Source: Clostridia bacterium
GTDB lineage: Bacteria; Bacillota; Clostridia; Christensenellales; Aristaeellaceae
Length of the DNA stretch: 64,000 nt
Assembly (NCBI GenBank): GCA_017501255.1
Contig: JAFVXE010000052.1
Span: 1 to 64,000, forward strand
Reading direction: 5' to 3'
In this document: positions 8,858 through 16,646 of the stretch, piece after piece
Position numbering within the stretch: the stretch's first letter is position 1
How the letters are laid out: each line of letters begins with the position of its first letter
Translations under genes and position numbers: made by a program
The notes under the pieces: generated by a model
Told to the model about the DNA's origin: nothing
Databases searched by the model: none
What the model saw: the letters and a program-made list of their open reading frames with translations, nothing else

Positions 8858-9787
8858 TCAGTCGCCGGAAATGGCGCTGAGGAAAATCTGTTCCAGACTG
8901 TCGCCCTGCCGGGAAAGATGCAGGATGGGCGTGCCCAGATGGCTCATCAGGGCAAAGAGACGGCGCTCCGGCTCCTCCACCTGATGGAAGGTGATCAGCG
9001 CTTCCGTGATGTTCTCCTGTGCCACCGGCTGGGGCAAAACCGCTGTAACGCCGTCCAGCTGGCGCAGTTTCGAAATCAGCGACGATGACGAACCTTGAGC
9101 CCGCAGCCGCAGGGTCACTTCCTGCCCCTGCCCCAGCTGGGCCATGGGGCTGTCCAGCTTCACAAGACCATGGTGCAGGATGACCACATGGTCGCAAAGC
9201 TGCTGTACCTCGGTAAGGATATGGGAAGAAAAAACGATGGTGCGTCCCTGGGACAGGGAACGGATCAGCTGACGGATCTCGGTGATCTGCTTGGGATCAA
9301 GGCCTACGGTGGGCTCGTCCAGCACCAACACCTCCGGATCGCTGCACAAGGCCTGTGCAAAACCAGCCCGTTGGCGGTAGCCCTTGCTCAGATGCCCCAG
9401 CAGACGATGACGCATATCGGCAAGACCTGTCAATTCCATCACTTCATCCACATGGGCGGGCAGTCCTTTGCGGGCCACTCCCCGCAGCTCTGCGGCAAAC
9501 ATCAGATATTCCCGCACCGTCATCTCATCATACAGAGGGGGATGCTCCGGCAGATATCCCAGCCGCCGCTTGGCTTCCAATGGATTAAGCAGGCAATCGC
9601 AGCCGTCGATCAACGCACTGCCGGAGGTGGGCGCCAGATACCCGGTGAGGATATTGAGCAGCGTGGTTTTGCCAGCGCCATTCTGCCCCAAAAGGCCCAG
9701 CACCTCACCTCGGTTCACCTTCAGGCTGACGCCGCCCAAGGCCTGTACGCTGCCGTAGCGCTTGGTCACATCCAACAGCTGAATCAT
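8858..9787 (-). CDS. ABC transporter ATP-binding protein (GldA-like)
   Basis: 309 residues. The start chosen is the ATG at 9787, with AGGAGGG nine bases upstream; two upstream in-frame starts lack a usable ribosome site. Walker A GQNGAGKTT, the signature region LSKGYRQR, Walker B VLVLDEPTVGLD and the switch-region SSHILTEV are all present, and an extra C-terminal domain of about 90 residues follows. It is first in the operon with the GldF-, GldG- and DUF4340-like genes and should energise that complex. Confidence 0.9.
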   Translation of the reverse strand: MIQLLDVTKRYGSVQALGGVSLKVNRGEVLGLLGQNGAGKTTLLNILTGYLAPTSGSALIDGCDCLLNPLEAKRRLGYLPEHPPLYDEMTVREYLMFAAELRGVARKGLPAHVDEVMELTGLADMRHRLLGHLSKGYRQRAGFAQALCSDPEVLVLDEPTVGLDPKQITEIRQLIRSLSQGRTIVFSSHILTEVQQLCDHVVILHHGLVKLDSPMAQLGQGQEVTLRLRAQGSSSSLISKLRQLDGVTAVLPQPVAQENITEALITFHQVEEPERRLFALMSHLGTPILHLSRQGDSLEQIFLSAISGD

Positions 9788-9827
9788 CCGGCTCATCCCT
9801 CCTGAAAAACATAGTGGTACCGGCCTA

Positions 9828-9833
9828 TTATAG
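9828..9833 (-). promoter_or_regulatory. Extended -10 element for the Gld-type operon
   Basis: On the minus strand the sequence reads TGCTATAAT, an extended -10, about 40 bp before the ATPase start. No convincing -35 is visible, which is usual for extended -10 promoters. Confidence 0.55.
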
Positions 9834-9879
9834 CACACTTGTGTTTCGGAGTGATGAATACTTTGTAAAAAGTACCGCT

Positions 9880-9908
9880 TTGCAAATCCGGGATGGGCGT
9901 GCTATGAT
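9880..9908 (+). promoter_or_regulatory. Promoter for the ECF sigma operon
   Basis: TTGCAA at 9880-9885 and TATGAT at 9903-9908 are 17 bp apart, and TG precedes the -10. The transcript would carry a leader of about 185 nt. That leader contains a 5-bp TCGCC/GGCGA hairpin followed by CTTTTT at 9929-9947 (attenuator-like) and a CGCTGCA/TGCAGCG hairpin at 10052-10076 just before the ribosome site. Apart from these the 312-bp gap holds no gene. Confidence 0.6.
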
Positions 9909-10099
9909 ACTTTTGGCACAGCTTGAACTCGCCTTTGGCGACTTTTTGGACGACTTATGCACCACAGTCTGTACAAAAACTTTTTTGCTGTTTTCAGATT
10001 TTGATGCAAGAAAAACGGGATGTATTTCGTTAAATGAGCGAGTAAGATCCACGCTGCACCAAAACACCTTGCAGCGCAGGCATTTACGGAGGTTCGGGA

Positions 10100-10588
10100 A
10101 TGACGAACTTTGAGGAACTCTACGAGAAGTACGCTACGGATGTGCTCAGGGTAAGCTACTTTTATCTGGGCGACCGCCAGCGGGCTGAGGATGTGTGTCA
10201 GGATGTATTCGTCCGGCTGATGACTCACACACCGCAGCTGGAAGAAGGCCGGGAAAAAGCCTGGCTATTGAAAGTAGCGCTGAACCGCTGCCGGGATTTG
10301 TGGCGGGGCGCATGGATTAAGCGGGTGGTGCTGGGCAGTCCGGCCTTTGAAATGATTCCCGCACCGGACGAACATGAAAAGCGGGATGAGGAGGAGGCCA
10401 TGATGGTGGCCATCCATCAGCTGCCCGCCGCTTTCAGGGAAGCCATTCTGCTTTACTACTATCAAGGATACGGCATCAACGAAATTGCTCAGATGCTGGA
10501 TTTGCCGGAAGGCACCATATCCAGCCGCCTCTCCCGCGCCCGCAAAAAGCTGGAGGAGATACTGACCGAAGGAGGACTTGCATCATGA
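10100..10588 (+). CDS. ECF-type RNA polymerase sigma factor
   Basis: 162 residues. Region 2 spans about 5-75, with the core-binding stretch GDRQRAEDVCQDVFVRLM. Region 4 spans about 105-158, with LPAAFREAILLYYYQGY and the helix-turn-helix IAQMLDLPEGTISSRLSRAR. The size and absence of region 3 mark an ECF (group 4) sigma factor. GGAGG lies nine bases before the ATG. Its stop overlaps the start of the next gene (ATGA), the normal arrangement for a sigma factor and its membrane-bound regulator. Confidence 0.92.
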   Translation: MTNFEELYEKYATDVLRVSYFYLGDRQRAEDVCQDVFVRLMTHTPQLEEGREKAWLLKVALNRCRDLWRGAWIKRVVLGSPAFEMIPAPDEHEKRDEEEAMMVAIHQLPAAFREAILLYYYQGYGINEIAQMLDLPEGTISSRLSRARKKLEEILTEGGLAS

Positions 10589-11526
10589 AAGCGCTTAATC
10601 AACTGCCCGAGATTGCCGACCGGCAGCTGGGCGGCCTGGAAGCCGATACCCGGCTGCTTGCCCGCATCAAGATCAATGCAGCCGAAGGAAGCCGCCAGTC
10701 ATACCGAACCGGCCCGCGCTTTCAGGTGGTGCTGGCCGCCTGCTGTGCGCTGGTGCTCTGCATCGGCGGTGTGCTGTGGGCCATGGCTCCCGGCGAAACC
10801 GTGATTTTACCAAACAACAGCACCAACCTGATCGATACCCACGCTGCCGGCGGCGATGTGGTGGTTACCGCCCCGCCTGCTGTCAGCGACCTGCCCCAGG
10901 GCAGCATTACCATGAGCAGCGCAGGCAACCGCAGCGGCAGCAGCCTGTTTGCCACCGGTCAGAACAACAGCTTCCCCCTGATTACCGTCAAGGGCGCCAC
11001 CTACCGTATGCTCACCTACCCGGACGGTATTTCCTCCGCTTTGCTGGGCAGCGAGTTGGGACTGGTGAATGAGTTCAATCTGGAACCTGCGCTGGGCAGC
11101 GGCGATATCGTTTCCAACGCCGCTGAACCGGGTGCGCCGGTGTATGCCGTCAAGGGCATGAAGGGCGCCATGGTGGCTGCCAATATTGGCGGCAGCCTGC
11201 GGGTATTCCAGCGGGTCAGCTATTCCGGCACAGCCACCATCGGCAGCGAAAGCCTGAGCGATACCCTCTGCAGCGCCGACCGTGTGGATTGGCTCCGCTA
11301 CAACGGCATCACCGTCAGCGGCGCAGAGGCGCAGGCATTGATGCAGATTTTGCTGGATGATGCGGATTTCCAATCCACCAGCATGACCGGCAAGGACTCC
11401 CTGCAAATCGGCCTGACCAATGGACTGATTCTGCAGCTGCTGGTGGGCGATGATACCGTCAGCGCCTGCGGCACCTGGAGCTGCCCCGGCTTCTTCGAGG
11501 CTTTGGCGGAGATGATGGCGCAGTAA
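10585..11526 (+). CDS. Probable membrane anti-sigma partner of the ECF factor
   Basis: 313 residues. A cytoplasmic N-terminus of about 48 residues precedes one membrane helix (about 49-68), and the rest is an extracytoplasmic, Ser/Gly/Ala-rich domain of about 240 residues. The translational overlap with the sigma gene and the topology are those of an anti-sigma factor. The N-terminus shows no HxxxCxxC zinc anti-sigma motif, so if it binds the sigma factor it uses a different type of domain. I do not recognise the outer domain. Confidence 0.6.
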   Translation: MKALNQLPEIADRQLGGLEADTRLLARIKINAAEGSRQSYRTGPRFQVVLAACCALVLCIGGVLWAMAPGETVILPNNSTNLIDTHAAGGDVVVTAPPAVSDLPQGSITMSSAGNRSGSSLFATGQNNSFPLITVKGATYRMLTYPDGISSALLGSELGLVNEFNLEPALGSGDIVSNAAEPGAPVYAVKGMKGAMVAANIGGSLRVFQRVSYSGTATIGSESLSDTLCSADRVDWLRYNGITVSGAEAQALMQILLDDADFQSTSMTGKDSLQIGLTNGLILQLLVGDDTVSACGTWSCPGFFEALAEMMAQ

Positions 11527-11564
11527 GAGCGTTGGTTTACAACTGAAATATTACAATTATGTTA

Positions 11565-11616
11565 CAATCATCCTTGCCCCAATTCAAGAACGAAATGGGT
11601 CGAGGGTGATTGTTTT
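11565..11616 (+). terminator. Possible terminator of the ECF sigma operon
   Basis: CAATCATCCT at 11565-11574 pairs with AGGGTGATTG at 11603-11612 (one G-U pair), followed by TTTTGTTG. The loop is large, so confidence is moderate. Confidence 0.5.
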
Positions 11617-11709
11617 GTTGTATGCTCACAATTCCACACCAGTTGGCAACATGACATTTTTACAGATATAACAATGTTTTCTGAGCCCTGTTTGTTTACA
11701 AGTCACATC

Positions 11710-11739
11710 TTGACCCACCCGGTACAAGCCCTCTATAAT
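11710..11739 (+). promoter_or_regulatory. Promoter for the SH3-domain protein gene
   Basis: TTGACC at 11710-11715 and TATAAT at 11734-11739 with an 18-bp spacer, 55 bp upstream of the start. Confidence 0.75.
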
Positions 11740-11794
11740 GAGAATGTAATTATTACAAAATGATTACAAATTCCTTTTCAGGAGGTTTTCCCCA

Positions 11795-13123
11795 ATGAAG
11801 CAGCTTATGCAAAAAATGCTCTGCCTGATGCTTGCGCTGATGCTGAGCTTCAGCCTTTTTTCCATAGCCAGTGCCAGCGAAGCGCTGATTGGTCAAAAGA
11901 CCAAAGACGGGCATACCATTCTCAGCGTACAGTACGTTGATAGCGAAACCGGTTCCGCATACCTGTACGGCGAGGACGGTCAGACCATCGTTGCCATTCT
12001 GACCAATGGTACCAAATTAGCGGTGACAGACGGCCAAAAGGGCGATCTGGTTTTCGTTCAGGAGGGCGCTACCTCCGGCTGGATCAACGAAGCGGATCTG
12101 CAGGAAGAATTGCCCCAAAATGTAACGGGTGCCCTTTCCGGCAGCAGTGCGCCGGCGCAGGCGTTCACGCCTGTGGAGACCGTACCGCCCGCTACAGCCG
12201 ATGCACCCGAAGAAACAGCTGATGCTGATACAGCCGATGAAACGCTTTCCGACGAAAGCGATGAAGAAGAAACCACCGAGGATACCACCGCTGATTTCGA
12301 AACCATCGGCGACCCGGAAAAGGATCATCCTGCCATTGCCGCCTTGTATGACGATGGCGAAGCGGGCAGCGAAACAGTTGCTGTGGATGTGGTGCAGCTG
12401 GGCGTTGTCACTTCCATCATTGTGCTGGAGGACCAGCGGCAGGAAGTGGATACCAGCCTGCTGACCTTCGGTGAAGAAATCCCCGCAGAACAAAAGCTGG
12501 GCTATGTACACGCCCCCCGCACCGGTCAGGCAGGCTTGCGGGAGACCCCTGCCAAGGATGGCAAGGTGATCACCCAGCTGAAAGCGGGTCAACTGGCAGT
12601 GGTGCTTTCTATGGAAGAAAACTACGCCCACGTGAATGTACAGGGCGTGGAAGGCTGGCTGCGGCTGGACTGCCTCAAGTATCTGGCTGCAACCGATGAG
12701 GGGATTGTCTCCAGTGCGGATCTGTCTGCGCTGGGCATGGGCAAAAAGCCTGCCGGGCAGAAGGAAGCCGCCAGCGAAACCGGCACAGATAATCCAGATA
12801 CTACAACCACTAACGCAGATGAGGATGCTGCCGATAAGGCTGCCGCTGAAAAAGCGGATGTTATCATCACCGACAACAATGGCCAGATCGTGGATACAGC
12901 GATCACATTCCCGTCAACCGCCATTCTCAGCTGTAAGGGAGAAACCGATGGAACCACCAGCGTCAATCTGCGCAACTTACCCACCAAGGACAGCGCAAAA
13001 GCCGCTGTATTGCGCACCGGCGTGGAAGTGACCGTGCTTTCCGAACTGGAGGGATGGTATCTGGTGGAAGCGGACGGCGTATGCGGGTTTGTGATGGAAG
13101 CGTTTTTGAGTATGGAAGGGTAA
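11795..13123 (+). CDS. Secreted protein with two bacterial SH3-like domains
   Basis: 442 residues with a clear signal peptide (hydrophobic 8-26, cleavage near ASA-S). A first small domain (about 30-105) is followed by a Thr/Glu/Asp/Ala-rich linker (about 115-195). An SH3b-like unit lies at about 225-295 (GLRETP... GWLRLDCLKYL), then a second Ala/Asp-rich linker, and a C-terminal SH3b-like unit at about 370-440 (VNLRNLPTKDS... GFVMEAFL). SH3b domains usually bind peptidoglycan or other wall polymers, so a wall-associated role is likely. No catalytic domain is visible. AGGAGG precedes the ATG. Confidence 0.75.
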   Translation: MKQLMQKMLCLMLALMLSFSLFSIASASEALIGQKTKDGHTILSVQYVDSETGSAYLYGEDGQTIVAILTNGTKLAVTDGQKGDLVFVQEGATSGWINEADLQEELPQNVTGALSGSSAPAQAFTPVETVPPATADAPEETADADTADETLSDESDEEETTEDTTADFETIGDPEKDHPAIAALYDDGEAGSETVAVDVVQLGVVTSIIVLEDQRQEVDTSLLTFGEEIPAEQKLGYVHAPRTGQAGLRETPAKDGKVITQLKAGQLAVVLSMEENYAHVNVQGVEGWLRLDCLKYLAATDEGIVSSADLSALGMGKKPAGQKEAASETGTDNPDTTTTNADEDAADKAAAEKADVIITDNNGQIVDTAITFPSTAILSCKGETDGTTSVNLRNLPTKDSAKAAVLRTGVEVTVLSELEGWYLVEADGVCGFVMEAFLSMEG

Positions 13124-13137
13124 AGTTGTATCATACA

Positions 13138-13172
13138 AGAAGGTTGCCAACGATCGGCAACCTTCTATGTTT
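13138..13172. terminator. Bidirectional terminator
   Basis: An 11-bp perfect stem, AGAAGGTTGCC with its complement, sits between the SH3-domain gene (+) and the YitT gene (-). The T-rich tails are short on both sides. Confidence 0.7.
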
Positions 13173-13183
13173 GTATTCTCCAA

Positions 13184-14044
13184 TTATTCCTCCGCAAGCC
13201 GCCGGAACCCCTCACCCAGCACCTCATGGGCATCGCTGATGAATACAAAAGCCTTATCATCCAGCCGCCGGACAATCAGTTTCAGCCGGGCTACTTCCTG
13301 TGCGCTGACCACGCACAGCAGAACGGGACGTTCCTCGCCGCTGAAGCCACCCTTTGCGCTGAGCAGCGTGACACCTCGATCCAGCTCCGCCATCAGCTGG
13401 GTTTTGACTGCTTCGTGGGCAGAGGTGATCACATAGCAGGCTTTTTCCGTGGTCAGACCGTCCACCACCACATTGATCAGCTTGCTGGACACGTAGATGC
13501 TGATGAATGCATACAGAGCGTGCTCAATGTGGATATAGATGCCCGCCAGCACCACCACGATGCCGTCGATGATGAAGAGAATCATGCCCACCGTCAGGTA
13601 GGGGATGTGCTTGTGCACCATCCGGGCAGCCATATCCGTGCCGCCGGTGGTAGCGCCTGCCCGCAGGATCAAACCAATGCCAATCCCCAGCAGCACGCCG
13701 CCGAACACCGATGCCAGAATGGGATCCTGCGTCAAACTGCCAAGAGGCAGCAGGTCGATAAACAGGGAGAACAGCAGCGTTGCCACCAGGGAACGGATGG
13801 CAAAACCGCCGCCCATGGACTTGAAGCCCAGCAGGAACAACGGAATATTCATCAAAAGGCTGGTGATACCCACCGGGCAGCCCAGCAGATAGTTCAAAAC
13901 CGTCGCCAGACCCGTCAGCCCGCCGGGAGCAATATGGTTGGGTACCAGAAACCAGGGGTAGGCCAGCGCACCGATCAGGCAACCGAGCACAATCTGCGCC
14001 CACGCAATCAGTTGCTCCTGATGGAGCCATTTCTTCAGCTTCAT
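13184..14044 (-). CDS. YitT family membrane protein
   Basis: 286 residues. The N-terminal two thirds carry about five to six membrane helices with the family motifs APGGLTGLA and GATTGGTDM; the C-terminal about 80 residues form the soluble DUF2179-type domain. YitT proteins are widespread in Firmicutes and their function is not settled. It lies 26 bp downstream of the MazF-type toxin gene on the same strand and probably shares its transcript. Confidence 0.88.
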   Translation of the reverse strand: MKLKKWLHQEQLIAWAQIVLGCLIGALAYPWFLVPNHIAPGGLTGLATVLNYLLGCPVGITSLLMNIPLFLLGFKSMGGGFAIRSLVATLLFSLFIDLLPLGSLTQDPILASVFGGVLLGIGIGLILRAGATTGGTDMAARMVHKHIPYLTVGMILFIIDGIVVVLAGIYIHIEHALYAFISIYVSSKLINVVVDGLTTEKACYVITSAHEAVKTQLMAELDRGVTLLSAKGGFSGEERPVLLCVVSAQEVARLKLIVRRLDDKAFVFISDAHEVLGEGFRRLAEE

Positions 14045-14070
14045 TGTACATTCTCTCCTGTTCGTATGGT

Positions 14071-14430
14071 TCAGGTGGAAGAAAGCTGCGTACTGTCCAT
14101 GTCCAGCGACACCGACAGCGCCTTCTCCACCTCCTTCAGTTTGTCCGCATCAAGGCAGCCCATATACCGGCTCAGCCTTGTTTTTTCAAGGGTACGCACC
14201 TGCTCGCACAGCACCACAGAGGGCTTTCTAAGCCCGCCTGTGCCGTTGAGCAGGGATACGTGGGTAGGCAATCCGGGCTTGCGCTCCGAACTGGTCAGGG
14301 GAACCACGATCACCGTTGGCGAATAACGGTTTCCGCGGTCATTCTGCACGATCAGCACCGGCCTTCGCCCGCCTTGCTCACTGCCAACTACGGGATCCAG
14401 CTGGGCCATATAGATTTCGCCTCGTTTCAT
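14071..14430 (-). CDS. mazF: MazF/PemK-type endoribonuclease toxin
   Basis: 119 residues, close to the 116-residue NdoA/MazF of Bacillus. MKRGEIYMAQLDPVVGSEQGGRRPVL at the N-terminus has the GEIY, DPVxGSEQ and GxRPVL motifs; VVPLTS and the downstream Arg/Thr positions complete the CcdB/PemK fold signature. These toxins cleave mRNA at short sequence motifs. No antitoxin gene is seen directly upstream: that space is a leader of about 170 nt with only very short open frames. It may be controlled by a distant antitoxin or act as a housekeeping ribonuclease. Confidence 0.88.
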   Translation of the reverse strand: MKRGEIYMAQLDPVVGSEQGGRRPVLIVQNDRGNRYSPTVIVVPLTSSERKPGLPTHVSLLNGTGGLRKPSVVLCEQVRTLEKTRLSRYMGCLDADKLKEVEKALSVSLDMDSTQLSST

Positions 14431-14606
14431 TGCGTTTCACACTCCGGGCGTATCAGCTGACGGCGCATGGCAGCAGCCAGAGATATGCACACACAAGCGC
14501 CGCCCCTTCATCCTATGCGCACAGGAGCGGGCGGTGCAATGGCTTGATGGATCGCGCATTCACTTTTATCATACGGCGGCCGGAAAGGCCTCCTCTTTTC
14601 GCACTG
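14431..14606 (-). other. Long leader upstream of mazF with short open frames and no recognisable antitoxin
   Basis: Between the predicted transcription start (about 14600) and mazF the minus strand has AGGAGG near 14590 followed, 16 bases on, by an 18-codon frame, and another 40-codon Cys/His/Arg-rich frame ending six bases before the mazF ATG. Neither resembles a ribbon-helix-helix or AbrB-type antitoxin. It may be an antitoxin remnant, or a leader with no coding role. Confidence 0.35.
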
Positions 14607-14634
14607 ATTATAGCACAAGCAGCCTGATTTGCAA
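14607..14634 (-). promoter_or_regulatory. Promoter for mazF-yitT
   Basis: On the minus strand TTGCAA (14629-14634) and TATAAT (14607-14612) are separated by 16 bp, with a TG-type extended -10. Confidence 0.65.
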
Positions 14635-14638
14635 AGGG

Positions 14639-15118
14639 TTACAGCGGCAAAGCGGCGATGACTTCGTTATCGTCCCAATCGCCGGTTTCGGTAAAACCAA
14701 AGGAAGCGTACAGCCTCTTAGCTACGTCGTTTTCCGGCTCGTAGCTGAGCCAGCAATACGTCGCCGGGCCGCAGGGCAATGTACGGATGAACCGCAGCGC
14801 CTCCGCAAGGGCGGCTCTGCCGTACCCCTGCCCCTGATAGCGCTCATCGATCATAAACCGCCACAGGCTGTAGTTATCATGAGCGATGGCAGGCGCATCC
14901 GGCCAGTCCCCGCAACCATAGCCAATCATCAGGAACCCCACCGGCGCATCCCCTGCATAGATGCCAAAGGGCAGGGCCATGCCGCCATTGGTGATCGCCA
15001 CATAGGCTTCCAACAGACTGCGGGTATTATCCGCCACAAAATGGCGCTGGCTCTCCCCCACCTTCAGGGCAACGATCTCCCACAGGTTTTCCCCGGTGAT
15101 TTTTCGAAGCGTGACCAT
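14639..15118 (-). CDS. GNAT family N-acetyltransferase (spermidine acetyltransferase-like)
   Basis: 159 residues from the ATG at 15118, which has AAAGGA at a suitable distance; an in-frame ATG nine bases earlier is too close to that site. The acetyl-CoA-binding loop is YQGQGYGRAALAEAL (about 97-111), preceded by the LWRFMIDERYQ beta-strand, and YxxFGF closes the fold. The overall pattern (FMID, YQGQGYG, ASFGF) resembles diamine/spermidine acetyltransferases such as BltD or PaiA, but the substrate cannot be assigned. Confidence 0.82.
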   Translation of the reverse strand: MVTLRKITGENLWEIVALKVGESQRHFVADNTRSLLEAYVAITNGGMALPFGIYAGDAPVGFLMIGYGCGDWPDAPAIAHDNYSLWRFMIDERYQGQGYGRAALAEALRFIRTLPCGPATYCWLSYEPENDVAKRLYASFGFTETGDWDDNEVIAALPL

Positions 15119-15150
15119 AGCAGCCATTTCCTTTCAATCTCTTTTGTGAC

Positions 15151-15179
15151 AGGATATCATAAAGCCGTTCTGTTTTCAA
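15151..15179 (-). promoter_or_regulatory. Promoter for the GNAT gene
   Basis: On the minus strand TTGAAA (15174-15179) and TATCCT (15151-15156) are spaced by 17 bp, 33 bp before the gene start. Confidence 0.55.
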
Positions 15180-15232
15180 TGTTTCAGAGCATCTTGTGGT
15201 GTCTGCGGTCTATCCTCCCCAATATCTGGCGG

Positions 15233-15261
15233 TTGAAAAATCGAACATTTGTTCTTATAAT
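15233..15261 (+). promoter_or_regulatory. dinB promoter
   Basis: TTGAAA at 15233-15238 and TATAAT at 15256-15261 are exactly 17 bp apart. The spacer is occupied by a LexA box, and a second box lies just downstream of the -10, so LexA binding would block polymerase. Confidence 0.88.
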
Positions 15262-15278
15262 AAGAGAACAGATGTTCG
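15242..15278. promoter_or_regulatory. Two LexA (SOS) operators flanking the dinB -10
   Basis: CGAACATTTGTTCT at 15242-15255 and AGAACAGATGTTCG at 15265-15278 each match the Gram-positive SOS box CGAAC-N4-GTTCG with one mismatch at an outer base. They form a larger inverted repeat symmetric about the -10. This predicts tight damage-inducible control of dinB. Confidence 0.85.
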
Positions 15279-15302
15279 ATTTTTGGAAAGGGGATGGGTA
15301 CC

Positions 15303-16556
15303 ATGGCCCGGGTGATTCTCCACGCCGACCTGAACAACTTCTTTGCCTCTGTATCCTGCCGGGGGCAGCCTGCGCTGATGGAGGTACCCGTAGCCGTCTG
15401 CGGCGACCCGGACAAGCGGCACGGCATCGTGCTGGCCAAAAACAACCCTGCCAAGAAGCTGGGCATCAAAACAGGCCAGGCCATCTGGCAGGCCCGGGAG
15501 CTGTGCCCCCATCTGATCACCGTGGGGGTGGACAGCCGGGAGGTACAGCGCATGAGCTATACCGTCCGGGGCATTTTCTCCCGCTATACCAGCCATGTGC
15601 AGCCCTTTGGTTCCGATGAAGCATGGCTGGATATTTCCGGCCCCACCACTACCATCCGGGAAGGAGTGCGCATTGCCAACCACCTGCGCCATACCATCCG
15701 GGAGGAAACCGGCCTGACGGCCAGCATCGGCGTCAGCGACAACCGGGTTTTTGCCAAGCTGGGCAGCGACCTGAAAAAGCCCGATGCCGTCAGCGTCATC
15801 TGCAACGAAAACCGGGCACGGGTACTGGACCCCCTGCCCGTGGGCGATCTTTTGTTCATTGGCAGAGCCACCACCCGCAAGCTCAACAGCATCGGCATTT
15901 ATACCATCGGGCAGCTCACCGCCGCCCCGCCGGAAACCCTGCGCAGCCTGCTGGGCAAAACCGGCCTAATGCTCAGCGGCTTTGCCCACGGCAACGACGC
16001 CTCCGGCGTGATCGCCGCCGATGCTGCCACCGTGGTCAAAAGCGTAGGCAATTCCATCACCGCCGCCCATGACCTGCTCTGCGACGACGACATCCGCATC
16101 ACCCTTTACGGGCTGTGCGAAAGCGTGGGGATGCGCCTGCGCAAGCAGGGTTTGCAGGCACAGGTACTGGAAGTATCCCTGCGGGATACCAATCTGGTGA
16201 CCACCTCCCGCCAGTGCACGCTGCCTTTGCCCACCAACCTGTGTCAGGAACTGTTTCAGGCTGCCTATCATTTGATGGGGGACGGGCTGGTAGGCTTTGA
16301 ACCGCTGCGCAGCATGGGCGTAGGTGTCTCCCGCCTCAGCCGCTGTGATGGCAACCTGCAGCTCTCCTTTTTGCCGGAGGATGCCATCCGCCAGCGGCAA
16401 CACCTGCTGGAGCGTGCGCTGGACGAAATCCGTGACCGGTACGGGTATTTCTCCATTCGCAGAGCCGTCATGCTTACCGATGAAGCGCTGGGCAGCATCA
16501 ATCCCCGGGAGGAGCACGTACTGGTGCCGGAGCCGTATTTCAAGGCGACGAAGTAG
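15303..16556 (+). CDS. dinB: DNA polymerase IV (Y-family translesion polymerase)
   Basis: 417 residues from the ATG at 15303, nine bases after GAAAGGGG; an ATG at 15294 abuts that site and is less likely. The palm metal site starts with HADLNNFFASV and includes the SDEAWLDISG motif, followed by the ASIGVSDNRVFAKLGSDLKKP segment of Y-family enzymes. A helix-hairpin-helix region (about 175-215) and the little-finger domain complete the normal length. Pol IV copies damaged templates with low fidelity. The double LexA box in its promoter indicates SOS induction. Confidence 0.93.
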   Translation: MARVILHADLNNFFASVSCRGQPALMEVPVAVCGDPDKRHGIVLAKNNPAKKLGIKTGQAIWQARELCPHLITVGVDSREVQRMSYTVRGIFSRYTSHVQPFGSDEAWLDISGPTTTIREGVRIANHLRHTIREETGLTASIGVSDNRVFAKLGSDLKKPDAVSVICNENRARVLDPLPVGDLLFIGRATTRKLNSIGIYTIGQLTAAPPETLRSLLGKTGLMLSGFAHGNDASGVIAADAATVVKSVGNSITAAHDLLCDDDIRITLYGLCESVGMRLRKQGLQAQVLEVSLRDTNLVTTSRQCTLPLPTNLCQELFQAAYHLMGDGLVGFEPLRSMGVGVSRLSRCDGNLQLSFLPEDAIRQRQHLLERALDEIRDRYGYFSIRRAVMLTDEALGSINPREEHVLVPEPYFKATK

Positions 16557-16634
16557 CGTCGGGGCGCTGCCCCGACACCCCGGCAGGAGGCAGTGCCTCC
16601 TGCACCTCCACATTGCACCGTTTCACGGTGCAAA
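16557..16634. repeat. Triple-hairpin intergenic repeat, copy 1
   Basis: Three perfect hairpins follow each other between dinB and murA: GTCGGGGC/GCCCCGAC with loop GCT (16558-16576), GCAGGAGGC/GCCTCCTGC (16583-16603) and TTGCACCG/CGGTGCAA with loop TTTCA (16613-16633). The first shares the 13-base core GGGGCGCTGCCCC and the downstream ACCCCG motif with a second copy at 38156-38236. It lies between convergent genes and could also act as a terminator. Confidence 0.75.
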
Positions 16635-16646
16635 ACTTTACGAATT

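Noticed and set aside
9909-10099. A riboswitch in the leader of the ECF sigma gene
   Set aside because: Only two small hairpins are visible; no known aptamer core could be recognised.
14431-14600. A hidden MazE-type antitoxin upstream of mazF
   Set aside because: All frames on the minus strand were read; the longest is about 40 codons and Cys/His/Arg-rich, unlike any antitoxin fold.
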